Below, one piece after another: positions 7,573 through 15,974 of a stretch of DNA of 64,000 nt. The translations under genes were made by a program, and so were the position numbers. The notes below the pieces were generated by a model, which did not search any database, was not told where the DNA came from, and worked only from the letters and a program-made list of their open reading frames with translations. Location: assembly GCF_900113685.1 (NCBI RefSeq), contig NZ_FOQG01000009.1:1-64000 (forward strand), given 5' to 3'. The stretch's first letter is position 1. Each line of letters starts with the position of its first letter. Source of the DNA: Nocardioides psychrotolerans. GTDB taxonomy: Bacteria; Actinomycetota; Actinomycetes; Propionibacteriales; Nocardioidaceae.

Positions 7573-8937
7573 ATGTCTGACCGATTGATCTTCCAGCTTG
7601 GTACCAATAATTGGCAGCGAGGCGGCGAGTTCGCCCCTGGCTCCGGCATCTTGCACGAGTCGCACCATTTCGCGTACAACGCGTTGCCGGGGGTGCGCGC
7701 CTACTCGATGTACCCCTCGCGACGTCAGCGGTTCCAGGACGAGGACGTGCACGTCTTCCCCCTTGATCACGACATCCCCATCTGCGAGTCGGTGTCTCCG
7801 ACCAGCAGCTATCGCTGGCACTCGATGGACGAGGCCGAGGTGGACAGCTACCGGGTGCGGCTGACGAATGACGTCGTCGACTGGATGGAGGAGATCGAGT
7901 CGCGGACCGGCGACTGCTTCAGCCTCGCGATCGCCCACCACGCATTCATGAACACGGTGGTGATACGTGACGTCAACCAGCGACGCGTTGCGGCCGGTCG
8001 GCCACGGATGACGGTGCTGTGCTTCGCACACGGCACCGAGCTCAAGATGTTCAACAACGAGCGGAGGGGAGATGAGCCGGAGGAGTTCCCGCTGCGGTTC
8101 TTGCCCTTCATGCAGCGCGAGAAGATCTTCGACTACGCCGATCCAGAACACGGGGTCGACGTGGTCGCGGCGATCTCGAACGAGCAGGTGGACGCGCTGC
8201 TCGACGTGTTCCCCGAGTTCCCGCGCGAGCGAGTCGTACTTTCCCCCAATGGCTACAACCAGGATGTCTTCCTGCCGGCGCCTGAGGGCACCGACCGGGC
8301 TGCGGTTCTGGCCCAGTTCTTCACACAGCCTCTTGAGGGCAGCGACCGCGCCTCCGAACAGGTGACGCCGCCTGAAGGATTTGACGCAGTCGTCGTCTTC
8401 TGCGGCAAGTTCGCCGACTGGAAGCGGTTGGACGTGCTGCTGCGTGCGGCGGCGCTCTACGAGCAGGATGCCCGCCGAATCATCACGTTGGTGATCGGTT
8501 CCGGACCGGCCGAGGCCCAGCGCGAACTGCACATGCTGACCACCGATCTCGGGCTGCGCCGCACCTACTTCCTCGGGCCCCGGCCACAAGACGAGCTCGC
8601 GTTGCTCTTCAGCTGTGCTGACATCGGCTGCTTCCCGTCCTACCGTGAACCATTCGGCCTTGTGTTCGTCGAGTGCATGGCCTGCGGAACTCCCGTCATC
8701 GGAGCCGACTCCGGTGGCCCACGTGACTTCGTCACCCCCGAAGTCGGCACCCTCGTTCCTGAAACCACCAACTCAACCGCTCTGGCCGAGTCCTTGGCCG
8801 AAGCGATCGACCAAGCTCTCACCGCCAACTGGAAGAGCACTCGCGGGCCGGTCGCCGCCCGCTATGCGCGCAACCGTTTCAGCGTGTCCGGCCAGGTCTC
8901 CCATCTACTGGCCGAAGTCGACCGCCTCACCAGCTGA
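7573..8937 (+). CDS. Glycosyltransferase, GT4-like
   Basis: A 454-residue protein with a two-lobed GT-B plan. The N-terminal lobe contains HGTELKM (153-159) and PNGYN (225-229). The C-terminal lobe has GKFADWKRLD (278-287) and EPFGLVFVE (359-367), the E-x7-E pattern of retaining GT4 enzymes, followed by GTPVIGADSGGP. Such enzymes transfer a sugar from a nucleotide-activated donor. The acceptor is not evident and no other polysaccharide genes are close, although an epimerase stump lies 5 kb away. There is no signal peptide, so it is probably cytoplasmic or membrane-attached. It occupies the stretch between msrA fragment C and the intact msrA. Confidence 0.8.
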   Translation: MSDRLIFQLGTNNWQRGGEFAPGSGILHESHHFAYNALPGVRAYSMYPSRRQRFQDEDVHVFPLDHDIPICESVSPTSSYRWHSMDEAEVDSYRVRLTNDVVDWMEEIESRTGDCFSLAIAHHAFMNTVVIRDVNQRRVAAGRPRMTVLCFAHGTELKMFNNERRGDEPEEFPLRFLPFMQREKIFDYADPEHGVDVVAAISNEQVDALLDVFPEFPRERVVLSPNGYNQDVFLPAPEGTDRAAVLAQFFTQPLEGSDRASEQVTPPEGFDAVVVFCGKFADWKRLDVLLRAAALYEQDARRIITLVIGSGPAEAQRELHMLTTDLGLRRTYFLGPRPQDELALLFSCADIGCFPSYREPFGLVFVECMACGTPVIGADSGGPRDFVTPEVGTLVPETTNSTALAESLAEAIDQALTANWKSTRGPVAARYARNRFSVSGQVSHLLAEVDRLTS

Positions 8938-8957
8938 CCGCCTCCATCGCGGACGGG

Positions 8958-9605
8958 TCAGGCGGTCGCGGGAAACTTCACCCCGGTGTTCGCGTGGCAC
9001 CGGTAACCATCTACGTGCTTTGCCAGGTACTGCTGGTGCTGCTCCTCGGCGTAGTAGTAGGTCGGGACCTCGCGCACCTCGGTGGTGATCTCGCCGAGAC
9101 CGCGGCGGGCCAGCTCGGCGCCGTAGACGTCGGTCAGCTCGCGGGCGACCTGCTCCTGCTCGGGGGTGGTGAAGTAGATCGCCGAGCGGTACTGGGTGCC
9201 GACGTCGTTGCCCTGCTGCATCCCCTGCGTGGGGTCGTGGACCTCGAAGAATCGCTTCACCAGGTCGGCGAACGAGACCTGCGCCGGGTCGTAGACCACC
9301 CGCACAGCCTCGGTGTGCGCGGTGCGGCCCGAGCACACCTCCTCGTACGACGGGTGCGGGGTGTGTCCTCCGGCGTAGCCGACCGACGTCGACCAGACAC
9401 CGGGGAGCTTCCAGTAGATCTCCTCGGCGCCCCAGAAGCAGCCGAGCCCGAACACCGCGACCTCGTGGCCGGCCGGGGCCTCGTCGGTGACCACCGGCGT
9501 GCCCAGCACCACGTGCTTGTCGGTGAGGTGGAAGTTGCGCTCGCTGCGACCGGGCAGGGCCTGGTCGGGGGCGATGAGCTCGGTCTTGTGGCGCGAGAAG
9601 AACAC
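8958..9605 (-). CDS. msrA: Peptide-methionine (S)-S-oxide reductase
   Basis: A 215-residue enzyme that reduces methionine-S-sulfoxide in proteins, using thioredoxin as reductant. It has FGLGCFWGAEE with catalytic Cys56, the glutamate and tyrosine region GYAGGHTPHPSYEEVCSG, and a C-terminal GYRC Cys203 that could act as resolving cysteine. The length is normal. The GTG start at 9605 is chosen because AAGGAG lies about 5 bases upstream; the frame continues further but without MsrA similarity. The stop codon is only 20 bases beyond the end of the glycosyltransferase gene. The last 25 codons are the segment found as degenerate copies at 2366, 4738 and 7375. A thioredoxin gene is at 33811. Confidence 0.93.
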   Translation of the reverse strand: MFFSRHKTELIAPDQALPGRSERNFHLTDKHVVLGTPVVTDEAPAGHEVAVFGLGCFWGAEEIYWKLPGVWSTSVGYAGGHTPHPSYEEVCSGRTAHTEAVRVVYDPAQVSFADLVKRFFEVHDPTQGMQQGNDVGTQYRSAIYFTTPEQEQVARELTDVYGAELARRGLGEITTEVREVPTYYYAEEQHQQYLAKHVDGYRCHANTGVKFPATA

Positions 9606-9710
9606 GGTCACTCCTTCGGTCGGTCTGTCCAGTGTGCAACACCGCCAAGGGCCCGATCCTTCCTCCAGCCCGGCACAGATAAGGCACGTGCATCGCGGTG
9701 TCACGGTTGA

Positions 9711-9716
9711 TACCGT
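9711..9716 (+). promoter_or_regulatory. Likely -10 element TACCGT
   Basis: It ends 6 bases before the ATG at 9723, giving a leaderless antitoxin-toxin transcript. Confidence 0.5.
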
Positions 9717-9722
9717 CAGTTC

Positions 9723-9926
9723 ATGGCAATGACCCTGCGACTGACGGACGACGAGGCTGACGCGCTGCGCGCGAGGGCAGACCTCGAAGGTCGCTCGATG
9801 CAGGAGGTGGCTCGCCAAGCGGTGCGCGACTACGTCGAGCGCGAGAGCCGGCAGGACCTCCTGGACCGCGTGCTCGACCGGGAGCTGCCGCGCTACGCGC
9901 AGGCGCTGGAGCGGCTCGGACAATGA
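9723..9926 (+). CDS. Ribbon-helix-helix-type antitoxin
   Basis: A 67-residue protein. The N-terminal half, TLRLTDDEADALRARADLEG, with SMQEVARQAVRDYV after it, fits a ribbon-helix-helix DNA-binding fold. The C-terminal half, rich in charged residues, would bind the toxin. Its stop overlaps the start of the next gene (ATGA at 9923-9926), so the pair is translationally coupled in the usual antitoxin-first order. Such antitoxins also repress their own promoter. Because the toxin partner looks inactivated, this protein may persist only as a DNA-binding protein. Confidence 0.75.
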   Translation: MAMTLRLTDDEADALRARADLEGRSMQEVARQAVRDYVERESRQDLLDRVLDRELPRYAQALERLGQ

Positions 9927-10147
9927 TCTACCTGACGTTGGAGGACCTGCTCCACGTCGCTCGGCGCACGCTCGGCTCTGTCGACGTGAGGGACATGGGG
10001 CTCCTGGAGTCAGCCGTGGCTCGTCCCCGCACGACGGTCTTCGGCGACGACGGCGCCTACGACTTCATCATCGCGATGGCCTCCGGCGAGCTGCAGGAGA
10101 TCGCCGCGATCGCGGCGGTCCTGGAGGCGCACACCGAGCCGTTCTGA
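9923..10147 (+). CDS. Doc-type toxin with internal deletion of the catalytic motif
   Basis: A 74-residue protein. The beginning (MIYLTLEDLLHVARRTLG, then RDMGLLESAVARPRTTVFG) and the end (AYDFIIAMASGELQEIAAIA) match Doc/Fic-fold kinases that phosphorylate EF-Tu. The intervening 50 or so residues, which hold the catalytic HxFxxGNKR motif, are missing, while the reading frame is preserved. Family members are usually near 125 residues. As it stands it should have no kinase activity. Frame retention may reflect an in-frame deletion that disarmed the toxin. It could still bind the antitoxin, and an assembly error is the alternative. Confidence 0.75.
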   Translation: MIYLTLEDLLHVARRTLGSVDVRDMGLLESAVARPRTTVFGDDGAYDFIIAMASGELQEIAAIAAVLEAHTEPF

Positions 10148-10154
10148 GCCCCGA

Positions 10155-10160
10155 TAGCCT
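10155..10160 (+). promoter_or_regulatory. Likely -10 element TAGCCT
   Basis: It ends 6 bases before the metB ATG at 10167, the leaderless spacing. The short palindrome CCCCGATAGCCTCGGGG surrounds it. Confidence 0.45.
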
Positions 10161-10166
10161 CGGGGG

Positions 10167-11342
10167 ATGAGCGAGCAGCAGCAGCACATCACCAAGTCCG
10201 GCTTCGAGACGCGTGCGATCCACGCCGGTTACGAACCCGACCCGACGACCGGCGCGGTCATCCCGCCGATCTACGCCACGTCGACCTACAAGCAGGACGG
10301 CGTGGGCGGACTGCGCGGAGGCTATGAGTACAGCCGCTCCGCCAACCCGACCCGCACCGCGCTCGAGGGCGTCCTGGCCGCGCTGGAGGAGGGCGAGAAG
10401 GGCTTCGCCTTCGCCTCGGGGCTCGCCGCCGAGGACACCCTGGTCCGCACGACCTGCCGCCCCGGCGACCACGTGGTCATCCCCGACGACGCCTACGGCG
10501 GCACCTACCGCCTCTTCGACAAGGTCGAGCAGGCGTGGGGCGTCGAGCACAGCCCGGCGGCCGTCTCCGACGTCGACGCCGTGCGTGCTGCGATCCAGCC
10601 GGGCCGGACCAAGCTGGTGTGGATCGAGACGCCGACCAACCCGCTGCTCAACATCGGCGACATCGAGGCGCTCGCCGCCGTCGCCCACGACGCGGGTGCA
10701 CTGCTCGTCGTCGACAACACCTTCGCCTCGCCCTACCTCCAGCAGCCCCTCACCCTCGGCGCCGACGCGGTCGTGCACTCCACGACCAAGTACGTCGGCG
10801 GCCACTCCGACGTCGTCGGCGGCGCGCTCGTCGTGCGCGACCTCGACCTCGCCGAGCAGGTCACCTTCCACCAGAACGCCATCGGCGCCGTGCCCGGTCC
10901 CTTCGACGCCTTCCTCACCCACCGTGGCGTCAAGACGCTCGGGGTGCGCATGGACCGCCACTGCGACAACGCCGAGCGGATCGTCGAGTTCCTGACGGGT
11001 CACCCGTCGATCGCGCAGGTGATCTACCCCGGGCTCGAGGAGCACCCCGGCCACGCGGTGGCGAGCCGGCAGATGAAGCGCTATGGCGGGATGATCTCCT
11101 TCCGCGTCACCGGCGGGGAGGCGCAGGCGCTGGCCGTCTGCGAGCGCACCGAGGTCTTCACGCTGGGTGAGTCGCTCGGCGGCGTCGAGTCGCTGATCGA
11201 GCACCCCGGCCGGATGACTCACGCCAGCGTCGCCGGCACCGAGCTCGAGGTGCCCGCCGACCTGGTGCGCCTCAGCGTCGGCATCGAGACCGTCGAGGAC
11301 CTGCTCGCCGACCTCGAACGCGCCCTGTCCGCCGGTGCGTGA
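10167..11342 (+). CDS. metB: Cystathionine gamma-synthase
   Basis: A 391-residue cytoplasmic PLP enzyme of the Cys/Met metabolism family. It condenses an activated homoserine with cysteine to give cystathionine on the route to methionine. SGLAAEDT lies at 84-91, IETPTNP at 153-159, VDNTF with Asp183 that pairs with the pyridine nitrogen, and HSTTKYVGGHSD with the PLP lysine at 208. The length is typical. Cystathionine gamma-lyase and related enzymes share these motifs, so the exact direction is less certain than the family. Its stop codon lies inside the start of the following MutL-type gene (8-base overlap), an unusual pairing. Confidence 0.88.
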   Translation: MSEQQQHITKSGFETRAIHAGYEPDPTTGAVIPPIYATSTYKQDGVGGLRGGYEYSRSANPTRTALEGVLAALEEGEKGFAFASGLAAEDTLVRTTCRPGDHVVIPDDAYGGTYRLFDKVEQAWGVEHSPAAVSDVDAVRAAIQPGRTKLVWIETPTNPLLNIGDIEALAAVAHDAGALLVVDNTFASPYLQQPLTLGADAVVHSTTKYVGGHSDVVGGALVVRDLDLAEQVTFHQNAIGAVPGPFDAFLTHRGVKTLGVRMDRHCDNAERIVEFLTGHPSIAQVIYPGLEEHPGHAVASRQMKRYGGMISFRVTGGEAQALAVCERTEVFTLGESLGGVESLIEHPGRMTHASVAGTELEVPADLVRLSVGIETVEDLLADLERALSAGA

Positions 11343-12780
11343 GGTCGGAGTCCCCTCGCAGGCCGACGACGTCACGATCTGCGTCGACTTCGGCTCCACC
11401 TTCACCAAGGCATCGCTGGTCGACCTGACCGGGGGGCGCATCGTCGCCGCTTCCGAGCATCCCACGACGCTGCCCGACGCGACCGGCGCAGGCGACGTCC
11501 TCGACGCGTACGACGCCTGCCTGGCCGACCTCGTCGCCGCTGACCCACGGGCCGCCGGCGCGACGGTGCTCGCCTGCTCCAGCGCCGGCGGCGGGCTGCG
11601 CATCGCCGTGGTCGGCAACGAGGAGCTCGTCACCGCGGAGGCCGGCCGACGCGTCGCGCTGTCCAGCGGCGGCAAGGTCGTGGGGGTGGTCGCGGCGGGC
11701 GCCGGTCGTGGGCCTCAGGCAGCGCTCTACCGCGACCTCCGGCACACGACCCGACCCGACGTCGTGCTCCTCACCGGCGGCACCGACGGCGGCAACAGCG
11801 AGGTGCTGCTCCAGGCGGCCCGTGACGTGGTCGCGGGGGGCTGGACCGGCCCGGTCGTCGTCGCAGGCAACGTGGACACGGCCGGCGAGGTGGCGGTGGT
11901 CCTCGCCGACCTCCCGCACGTGGTCACCGACAACGTCGTCCCCCGGATCGGGGTGCTCGAGCCCGCCGGCGCCCGGGCTGCCATCCGCGAGGTGTTCCTG
12001 TCCCACGTGATCGGCGGCAAGCACCTCAGCAGCCGCACCACCGCCAACGGCGAGAGCTTCACCGCGATGGTCCGCGGCGCGACCCCCGACATCGTGCTGA
12101 GCGGGGTCGAGCTGCTGGCCAACGGCCTCGACAGCGAGCGCCCCGGCGCCGGCGACGTGGTCGTGGTCGACGTCGGCGGCGCGACGACCGACGTGCACTC
12201 GGTCGTGGAGGTGGATCCCGAGGACGCCGGCCTCTCCCGGGAGGTCGTCGCCACCACGCCGGTGACCCGGACGGTCGAGGGTGACCTGGGCATGCGCTGG
12301 TCGGCGCTCACGACGCTCGAGGCCGCCGACAGCAACGACGAGGAGCTCCTCGCCGCGGCCCGCACTCGCACCGAGAACCCCGGCTTCCTGCCGACCACGG
12401 ACGTCGACCACGACGCGGACGAGGCGATCGCCCGGGCCGCCGCCGGCCTGGCGCTGCGCCGTCACGCGGGCCGGTCCAAGGTCGTCGTCGGTCCCACCGG
12501 TCGGGTCGTCGAGCGCTCCGGCAAGGACCTGCGCGAGGTCGACCTGCTCGTCGGGTCGGGTGGCGTGCTGCGCCACGGGCGCGAGGGCATCAGCGGGCGG
12601 GTCCTCGCCGGCAGCGTCGGTGCCGACCTCGAGGGTGGGTGGCAGCTCCCGGAACGGGCCCGCGTGGTCGTGGACACGGCGTACGTCCTGGCGGCGGTGG
12701 GGCTTCTCGCAGACTCCCACCCGGAGGCGGCCTACCGTCTCGCCCGACGCCTGATCGACCCCGTTGCTGATCTAGTGTGA
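11335..12780 (+). CDS. Glutamate-mutase-associated MutL-type ATPase (ASKHA fold)
   Basis: A 481-residue protein starting at GTG 11335. It has actin/hexokinase-fold phosphate loops: VDFGSTFTKASLVD at 19-32 and VVVDVGGATTDVHS near 280. These match the MutL (GlmL) family, found with B12-dependent glutamate or other aminomutases and thought to protect or reactivate them. It is not the DNA mismatch repair MutL. No mutase subunit is seen in the window. Overlap with metB implies translational coupling, so a role tied to methionine metabolism or B12 is conceivable but is inference only. Confidence 0.8.
   Translation: MREVGVPSQADDVTICVDFGSTFTKASLVDLTGGRIVAASEHPTTLPDATGAGDVLDAYDACLADLVAADPRAAGATVLACSSAGGGLRIAVVGNEELVTAEAGRRVALSSGGKVVGVVAAGAGRGPQAALYRDLRHTTRPDVVLLTGGTDGGNSEVLLQAARDVVAGGWTGPVVVAGNVDTAGEVAVVLADLPHVVTDNVVPRIGVLEPAGARAAIREVFLSHVIGGKHLSSRTTANGESFTAMVRGATPDIVLSGVELLANGLDSERPGAGDVVVVDVGGATTDVHSVVEVDPEDAGLSREVVATTPVTRTVEGDLGMRWSALTTLEAADSNDEELLAAARTRTENPGFLPTTDVDHDADEAIARAAAGLALRRHAGRSKVVVGPTGRVVERSGKDLREVDLLVGSGGVLRHGREGISGRVLAGSVGADLEGGWQLPERARVVVDTAYVLAAVGLLADSHPEAAYRLARRLIDPVADLV
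12773..12778 (+). promoter_or_regulatory. Likely -10 element TAGTGT
   Basis: It sits inside the end of the MutL-type gene and ends 6 bases before the GTG at 12785, so the next gene may have its own leaderless transcript. Confidence 0.4.
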
Positions 12781-12784
12781 GGCC

Positions 12785-14068
12785 GTGAGCAACGACGACC
12801 CCACGCCGGCGGCGCCCGAGGCGCTGGCCCGCGAGGACCGCATCACCCAGCGCCTGGCCCAGCAGTGGGCGGCGATGCGCGAGGAGCGTCGACCGGAGCC
12901 CGCGGCGATCGCGGCGGGCCCGTCCAACTTAAGCCAGGCCCAGGTGCCGTGGGGCCTCGACCTCGCCGCCGCCTGGGGGTGGCGCTTCCTGGTGATCATC
13001 GCCGCCGGCTTCGTGCTGGTGGAGGCGGTCGCGTTCTTCTCGGTCATCGCGCTGCCCGCTGCCATCGCCCTGCTCATCGCCGCGCTGGTGAGCCCCGCCG
13101 TCAGCTGGATGACCCGGCACCGGGTGCCGCGAGGCCTGGCCGCGATCGTCGTCGTCCTCGGCGCCATCGGCTTCGTCGGGGCGTTGCTCACCTTCGCCGG
13201 CCAGCAGGTCGCCAACGGCGCCAACGACCTGGCCGACTCCACCGTCGAGGGCCTCGGCCAGATCAAGACCTGGCTCAAGGACGGCCCGCTCAACGCGAGC
13301 GACTCCCAGATCAACGACTGGATCAACCAGGCGCAGGAAGCGATCACCAGCCGCACCGAGAACGGCGAGCTCCTGAGCCAGGTGACCGAGGTCGGCACGA
13401 CCATCGGGCACGTGGTGGCCGGCTTCTTCATCGTGCTGTTCTCCAGCTACTTCTTCCTCGCCGACGGCGACCGCATCTGGGCCTGGTTCGTGCGGCTCTC
13501 GCCTCGGGCAGCCCGCCAGCACGTCGACAGCTCCGGCCGCGTCGCGTGGATCTCGCTGACCCAGTTCGTGCGGGCCACGGTCCTGGTCGCCCTGGTCGAC
13601 GCGGTGGGCATCATGATCGGCGCCGCGATCCTCCAGGTGCCCTTCGTGCTCGCCATCGGGGTCCTGGTCTTCCTCGGCGCGTTCGTCCCGATGGTCGGCG
13701 CGACCGTCGCCGGGGTCGTCGCGGTGCTGGTCGCCCTGGTCGACCAGGGGCCGATCACGGCGCTGCTGATGCTCGGCGTCGTGGTCCTGGTCCAGCAGGT
13801 CGAGGGCCACGTCCTCCAGCCGTTCCTGATGGGCCGTTGGGTCTCGGTCCACCCGCTCGGCGTCATCTTCGCCATCGGCGCGGGCATCCTCGTGGCCGGC
13901 ATCGCCGGTGCCCTGGTCGCCGTGCCCCTCGCTGCTGCGGCCAACGCCGTCATCCAGCACCTCGCGGCCAACACCTCTCCCGGGGACGACCCGGTCGAGG
14001 AGTTGGAGGAGGACTACGGGGAGACCGGGGCGAGAGCCTCCGTCGATCCGGAGGACGCCGATGACTGA
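12785..14068 (+). CDS. AI-2E family membrane transporter
   Basis: A 427-residue integral membrane protein. About 70 soluble residues are followed by paired hydrophobic helices near 75-115 and 120-140, a soluble insert, and four to five further helices. The C-terminal signature VEGHVLQPFLMGRWVSVHP is diagnostic of the AI-2E/PerM family. Members include exporters of small molecules and Na+/H+ antiporters; the substrate here cannot be read. The GTG start is supported by TAGTGT upstream. Its 3' end overlaps the threonine ammonia-lyase start by 8 bases. Confidence 0.85.
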   Translation: MSNDDPTPAAPEALAREDRITQRLAQQWAAMREERRPEPAAIAAGPSNLSQAQVPWGLDLAAAWGWRFLVIIAAGFVLVEAVAFFSVIALPAAIALLIAALVSPAVSWMTRHRVPRGLAAIVVVLGAIGFVGALLTFAGQQVANGANDLADSTVEGLGQIKTWLKDGPLNASDSQINDWINQAQEAITSRTENGELLSQVTEVGTTIGHVVAGFFIVLFSSYFFLADGDRIWAWFVRLSPRAARQHVDSSGRVAWISLTQFVRATVLVALVDAVGIMIGAAILQVPFVLAIGVLVFLGAFVPMVGATVAGVVAVLVALVDQGPITALLMLGVVVLVQQVEGHVLQPFLMGRWVSVHPLGVIFAIGAGILVAGIAGALVAVPLAAAANAVIQHLAANTSPGDDPVEELEEDYGETGARASVDPEDADD

Positions 14069-15278
14069 CATCGGCGCAGGCGTCACACTGGCCGACATCG
14101 AGGCCGCGCGCACCGTCCTGCAGGGGGTCGCGATCCAGACCCCGATGGAGGAGTCGCGCTGGCTCTCGGCGCTGGTGGGCGGCCCGGCGTACCTCAAGTG
14201 CGAGAACCTTCAGCGCACCGGCTCCTTCAAGGCCCGGGGCGCCTACCTCCGCATCTCGCGTCTGACCCCCGAGGAGCGCTCCCGCGGGGTCGTGGCCGCC
14301 TCCGCCGGCAACCACGCCCAGGGCGTCGCGCTGGCTGCGAGCCTGCTCGGCATCCGCTCCACGGTCTTCATGCCCGAGGGAGCGCCGATCCCCAAGGAGA
14401 AGGCCACCCGGGCCTACGGCGCCGACGTGGTCTTCGAGGGCCGCTACCTGGAGGACTCCCTCGTGGCGGCTCGCGCGTTCGAGGCCGAGACCGGCGCGGT
14501 GCTGATCCACCCTTTCGACCACGTCGACATCGTCGCCGGCCAGGGCACGTGCGGCCTCGAGGTCGTCGAGCAGGTCCCCGACCTCAGGACCGTGCTCGTG
14601 CCGACCGGTGGGGGCGGACTGCTCGCCGGCATGGCGATCGCGATCAAGTCGCTGCGCCCCGACGTACGCGTCGTCGGCGTGCAGGCCTCCGGCGCTGCCG
14701 CCTACCCCGAGTCGCTCGCGCAGGGTCACCCGGTGGCGCTGACCTCCATGAAGACCATGGCCGACGGCATCGCGGTCGGGCTGCCCGGCGAGGTCACCTT
14801 CGCCGCTGTCCGTGACTACGTCGACGACATCATCACGGTGTCGGAAGAGTCCATGTCACGCGCGCTGCTCGCCCTGGTCGAACGGGCCAAGATGGTCGTC
14901 GAGCCTGCCGGTGGCGCGGCCGTCGCGGCCATGCTCGACCACCCGACCGGCTTCGAGACCCCGGTCGTCGCCGTACTCTCGGGCGGCAACATCGACCCGC
15001 TCCTGCTCGGCAAGGTGATCCGGCACGGGATGGCCGCCGCGGGCCGCTACCTCAACCTGCGCGTCAACATCCCCGACACTCCCGGCGGCCTCGCCCGGCT
15101 GCTCGGCGAGGTCGGCGAGGCCGGCGCCAACGTGCTCGAGGTGATGCACGAGCGGATCTCTCCGGCGCTGCACCTCGACGAGGTCGAGGTCCACCTCCAG
15201 CTCGAGACACGCGGCGAGCCGCACGCCGCGCGGGTCATCACCCGGCTGCGGGCGTGCGGCTACCGCGTCTTCGAGTGA
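14061..15278 (+). CDS. ilvA: Threonine ammonia-lyase with C-terminal ACT domain
   Basis: A 405-residue PLP enzyme that deaminates threonine to 2-oxobutyrate, the entry to isoleucine synthesis. It has SFKARGA with the PLP lysine at 57, SAGNHAQG at 81-88 and the phosphate-binding GGGGLLAG at 183-190. A single ACT-like domain fills about residues 330-405 (NIPDTPGGLARLLGEVG). The one-ACT layout is that of TdcB-like and actinobacterial IlvA enzymes, and effector control is likely. The ATG at 14061 overlaps the previous gene by 8 bases. It converges on greA with one base between the stops. Confidence 0.9.
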   Translation: MTDIGAGVTLADIEAARTVLQGVAIQTPMEESRWLSALVGGPAYLKCENLQRTGSFKARGAYLRISRLTPEERSRGVVAASAGNHAQGVALAASLLGIRSTVFMPEGAPIPKEKATRAYGADVVFEGRYLEDSLVAARAFEAETGAVLIHPFDHVDIVAGQGTCGLEVVEQVPDLRTVLVPTGGGGLLAGMAIAIKSLRPDVRVVGVQASGAAAYPESLAQGHPVALTSMKTMADGIAVGLPGEVTFAAVRDYVDDIITVSEESMSRALLALVERAKMVVEPAGGAAVAAMLDHPTGFETPVVAVLSGGNIDPLLLGKVIRHGMAAAGRYLNLRVNIPDTPGGLARLLGEVGEAGANVLEVMHERISPALHLDEVEVHLQLETRGEPHAARVITRLRACGYRVFE

Positions 15279-15279
15279 G

Positions 15280-15786
15280 TCAGGAGCCGGTGTAGGGAGT
15301 CGCGTCGACGATGACGACCTCGAGCTGCTTGCCGTTGGGCGCCTCGTAGGAGACGGTCTCGCCCTTCTGGTGGCCGTTGATGGCCGAGCCGAGAGGGGAC
15401 TGCGGCGAGTAGGCGGTCAGGCCCTCGGGATCGATCTCGCGTGCGCCCAGGAGGAACGTCTCGGTCTCGTCTTCGGCGTCGCCGACGAAGCGGTAGGTGA
15501 CGACCATGCCGGGCTCGACGATGCCGTCGTCGGAGGGCGTCTCGCCGACCTCGGCGCGACGCAGCATGTCCTCGAGCTGGCGGATGCGGCCCTCGAGCTT
15601 GCCCTGCTCCTCGCGCGCGGCGTGGTAGCCGCCGTTCTCCTTCAGGTCACCCTCGTCGCGCGCCGCGCTGATGCGGGCGATGACCTCTTCACGCACGGGA
15701 CCCTTGAGGTTGGCGAGCTCGGCCGTGAGCTTGTCGAAGGCGTCCTGGGTGAGCCAGACGGTGCCGGGAACGGACTGCTGCGTCAT
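15280..15786 (-). CDS. greA: Transcription elongation factor GreA
   Basis: A 168-residue protein. The N-terminal coiled-coil hairpin carries the acidic tip EGDLKENGGYHAAREEQ, which enters the RNA polymerase secondary channel and stimulates cleavage of backtracked RNA. The C-terminal domain ends with SPLGSAINGHQKGETV, the conserved GreA/GreB pocket. The length is normal. A minus-strand TTAGACT near 15935 could be the -10 element, leaving a leader of more than 130 bases. Confidence 0.95.
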   Translation of the reverse strand: MTQQSVPGTVWLTQDAFDKLTAELANLKGPVREEVIARISAARDEGDLKENGGYHAAREEQGKLEGRIRQLEDMLRRAEVGETPSDDGIVEPGMVVTYRFVGDAEDETETFLLGAREIDPEGLTAYSPQSPLGSAINGHQKGETVSYEAPNGKQLEVVIVDATPYTGS

Positions 15787-15974
15787 CGGGGTACTCCTGT
15801 GCTGCTTGATGTAGGAGGGTCGGACCCGCCGGGTGTTCAGGAAGAAAATCCCGGTCCGGCGGCCACGACGTGGCGCTGCGCGGACGATCTCGGGCCCTCT
15901 CCTGGACGGCCCGGTGGGACGGTCAGAAGGTGGAGTCTAACAACGGCCTGCTCAGATCGCAGGTTCGCGCGTGA

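Noticed and set aside
11335..12780. Assignment as DNA mismatch repair MutL
   Set aside because: It lacks the GHKL ATPase motifs and has ASKHA-type phosphate loops of the mutase-associated family.
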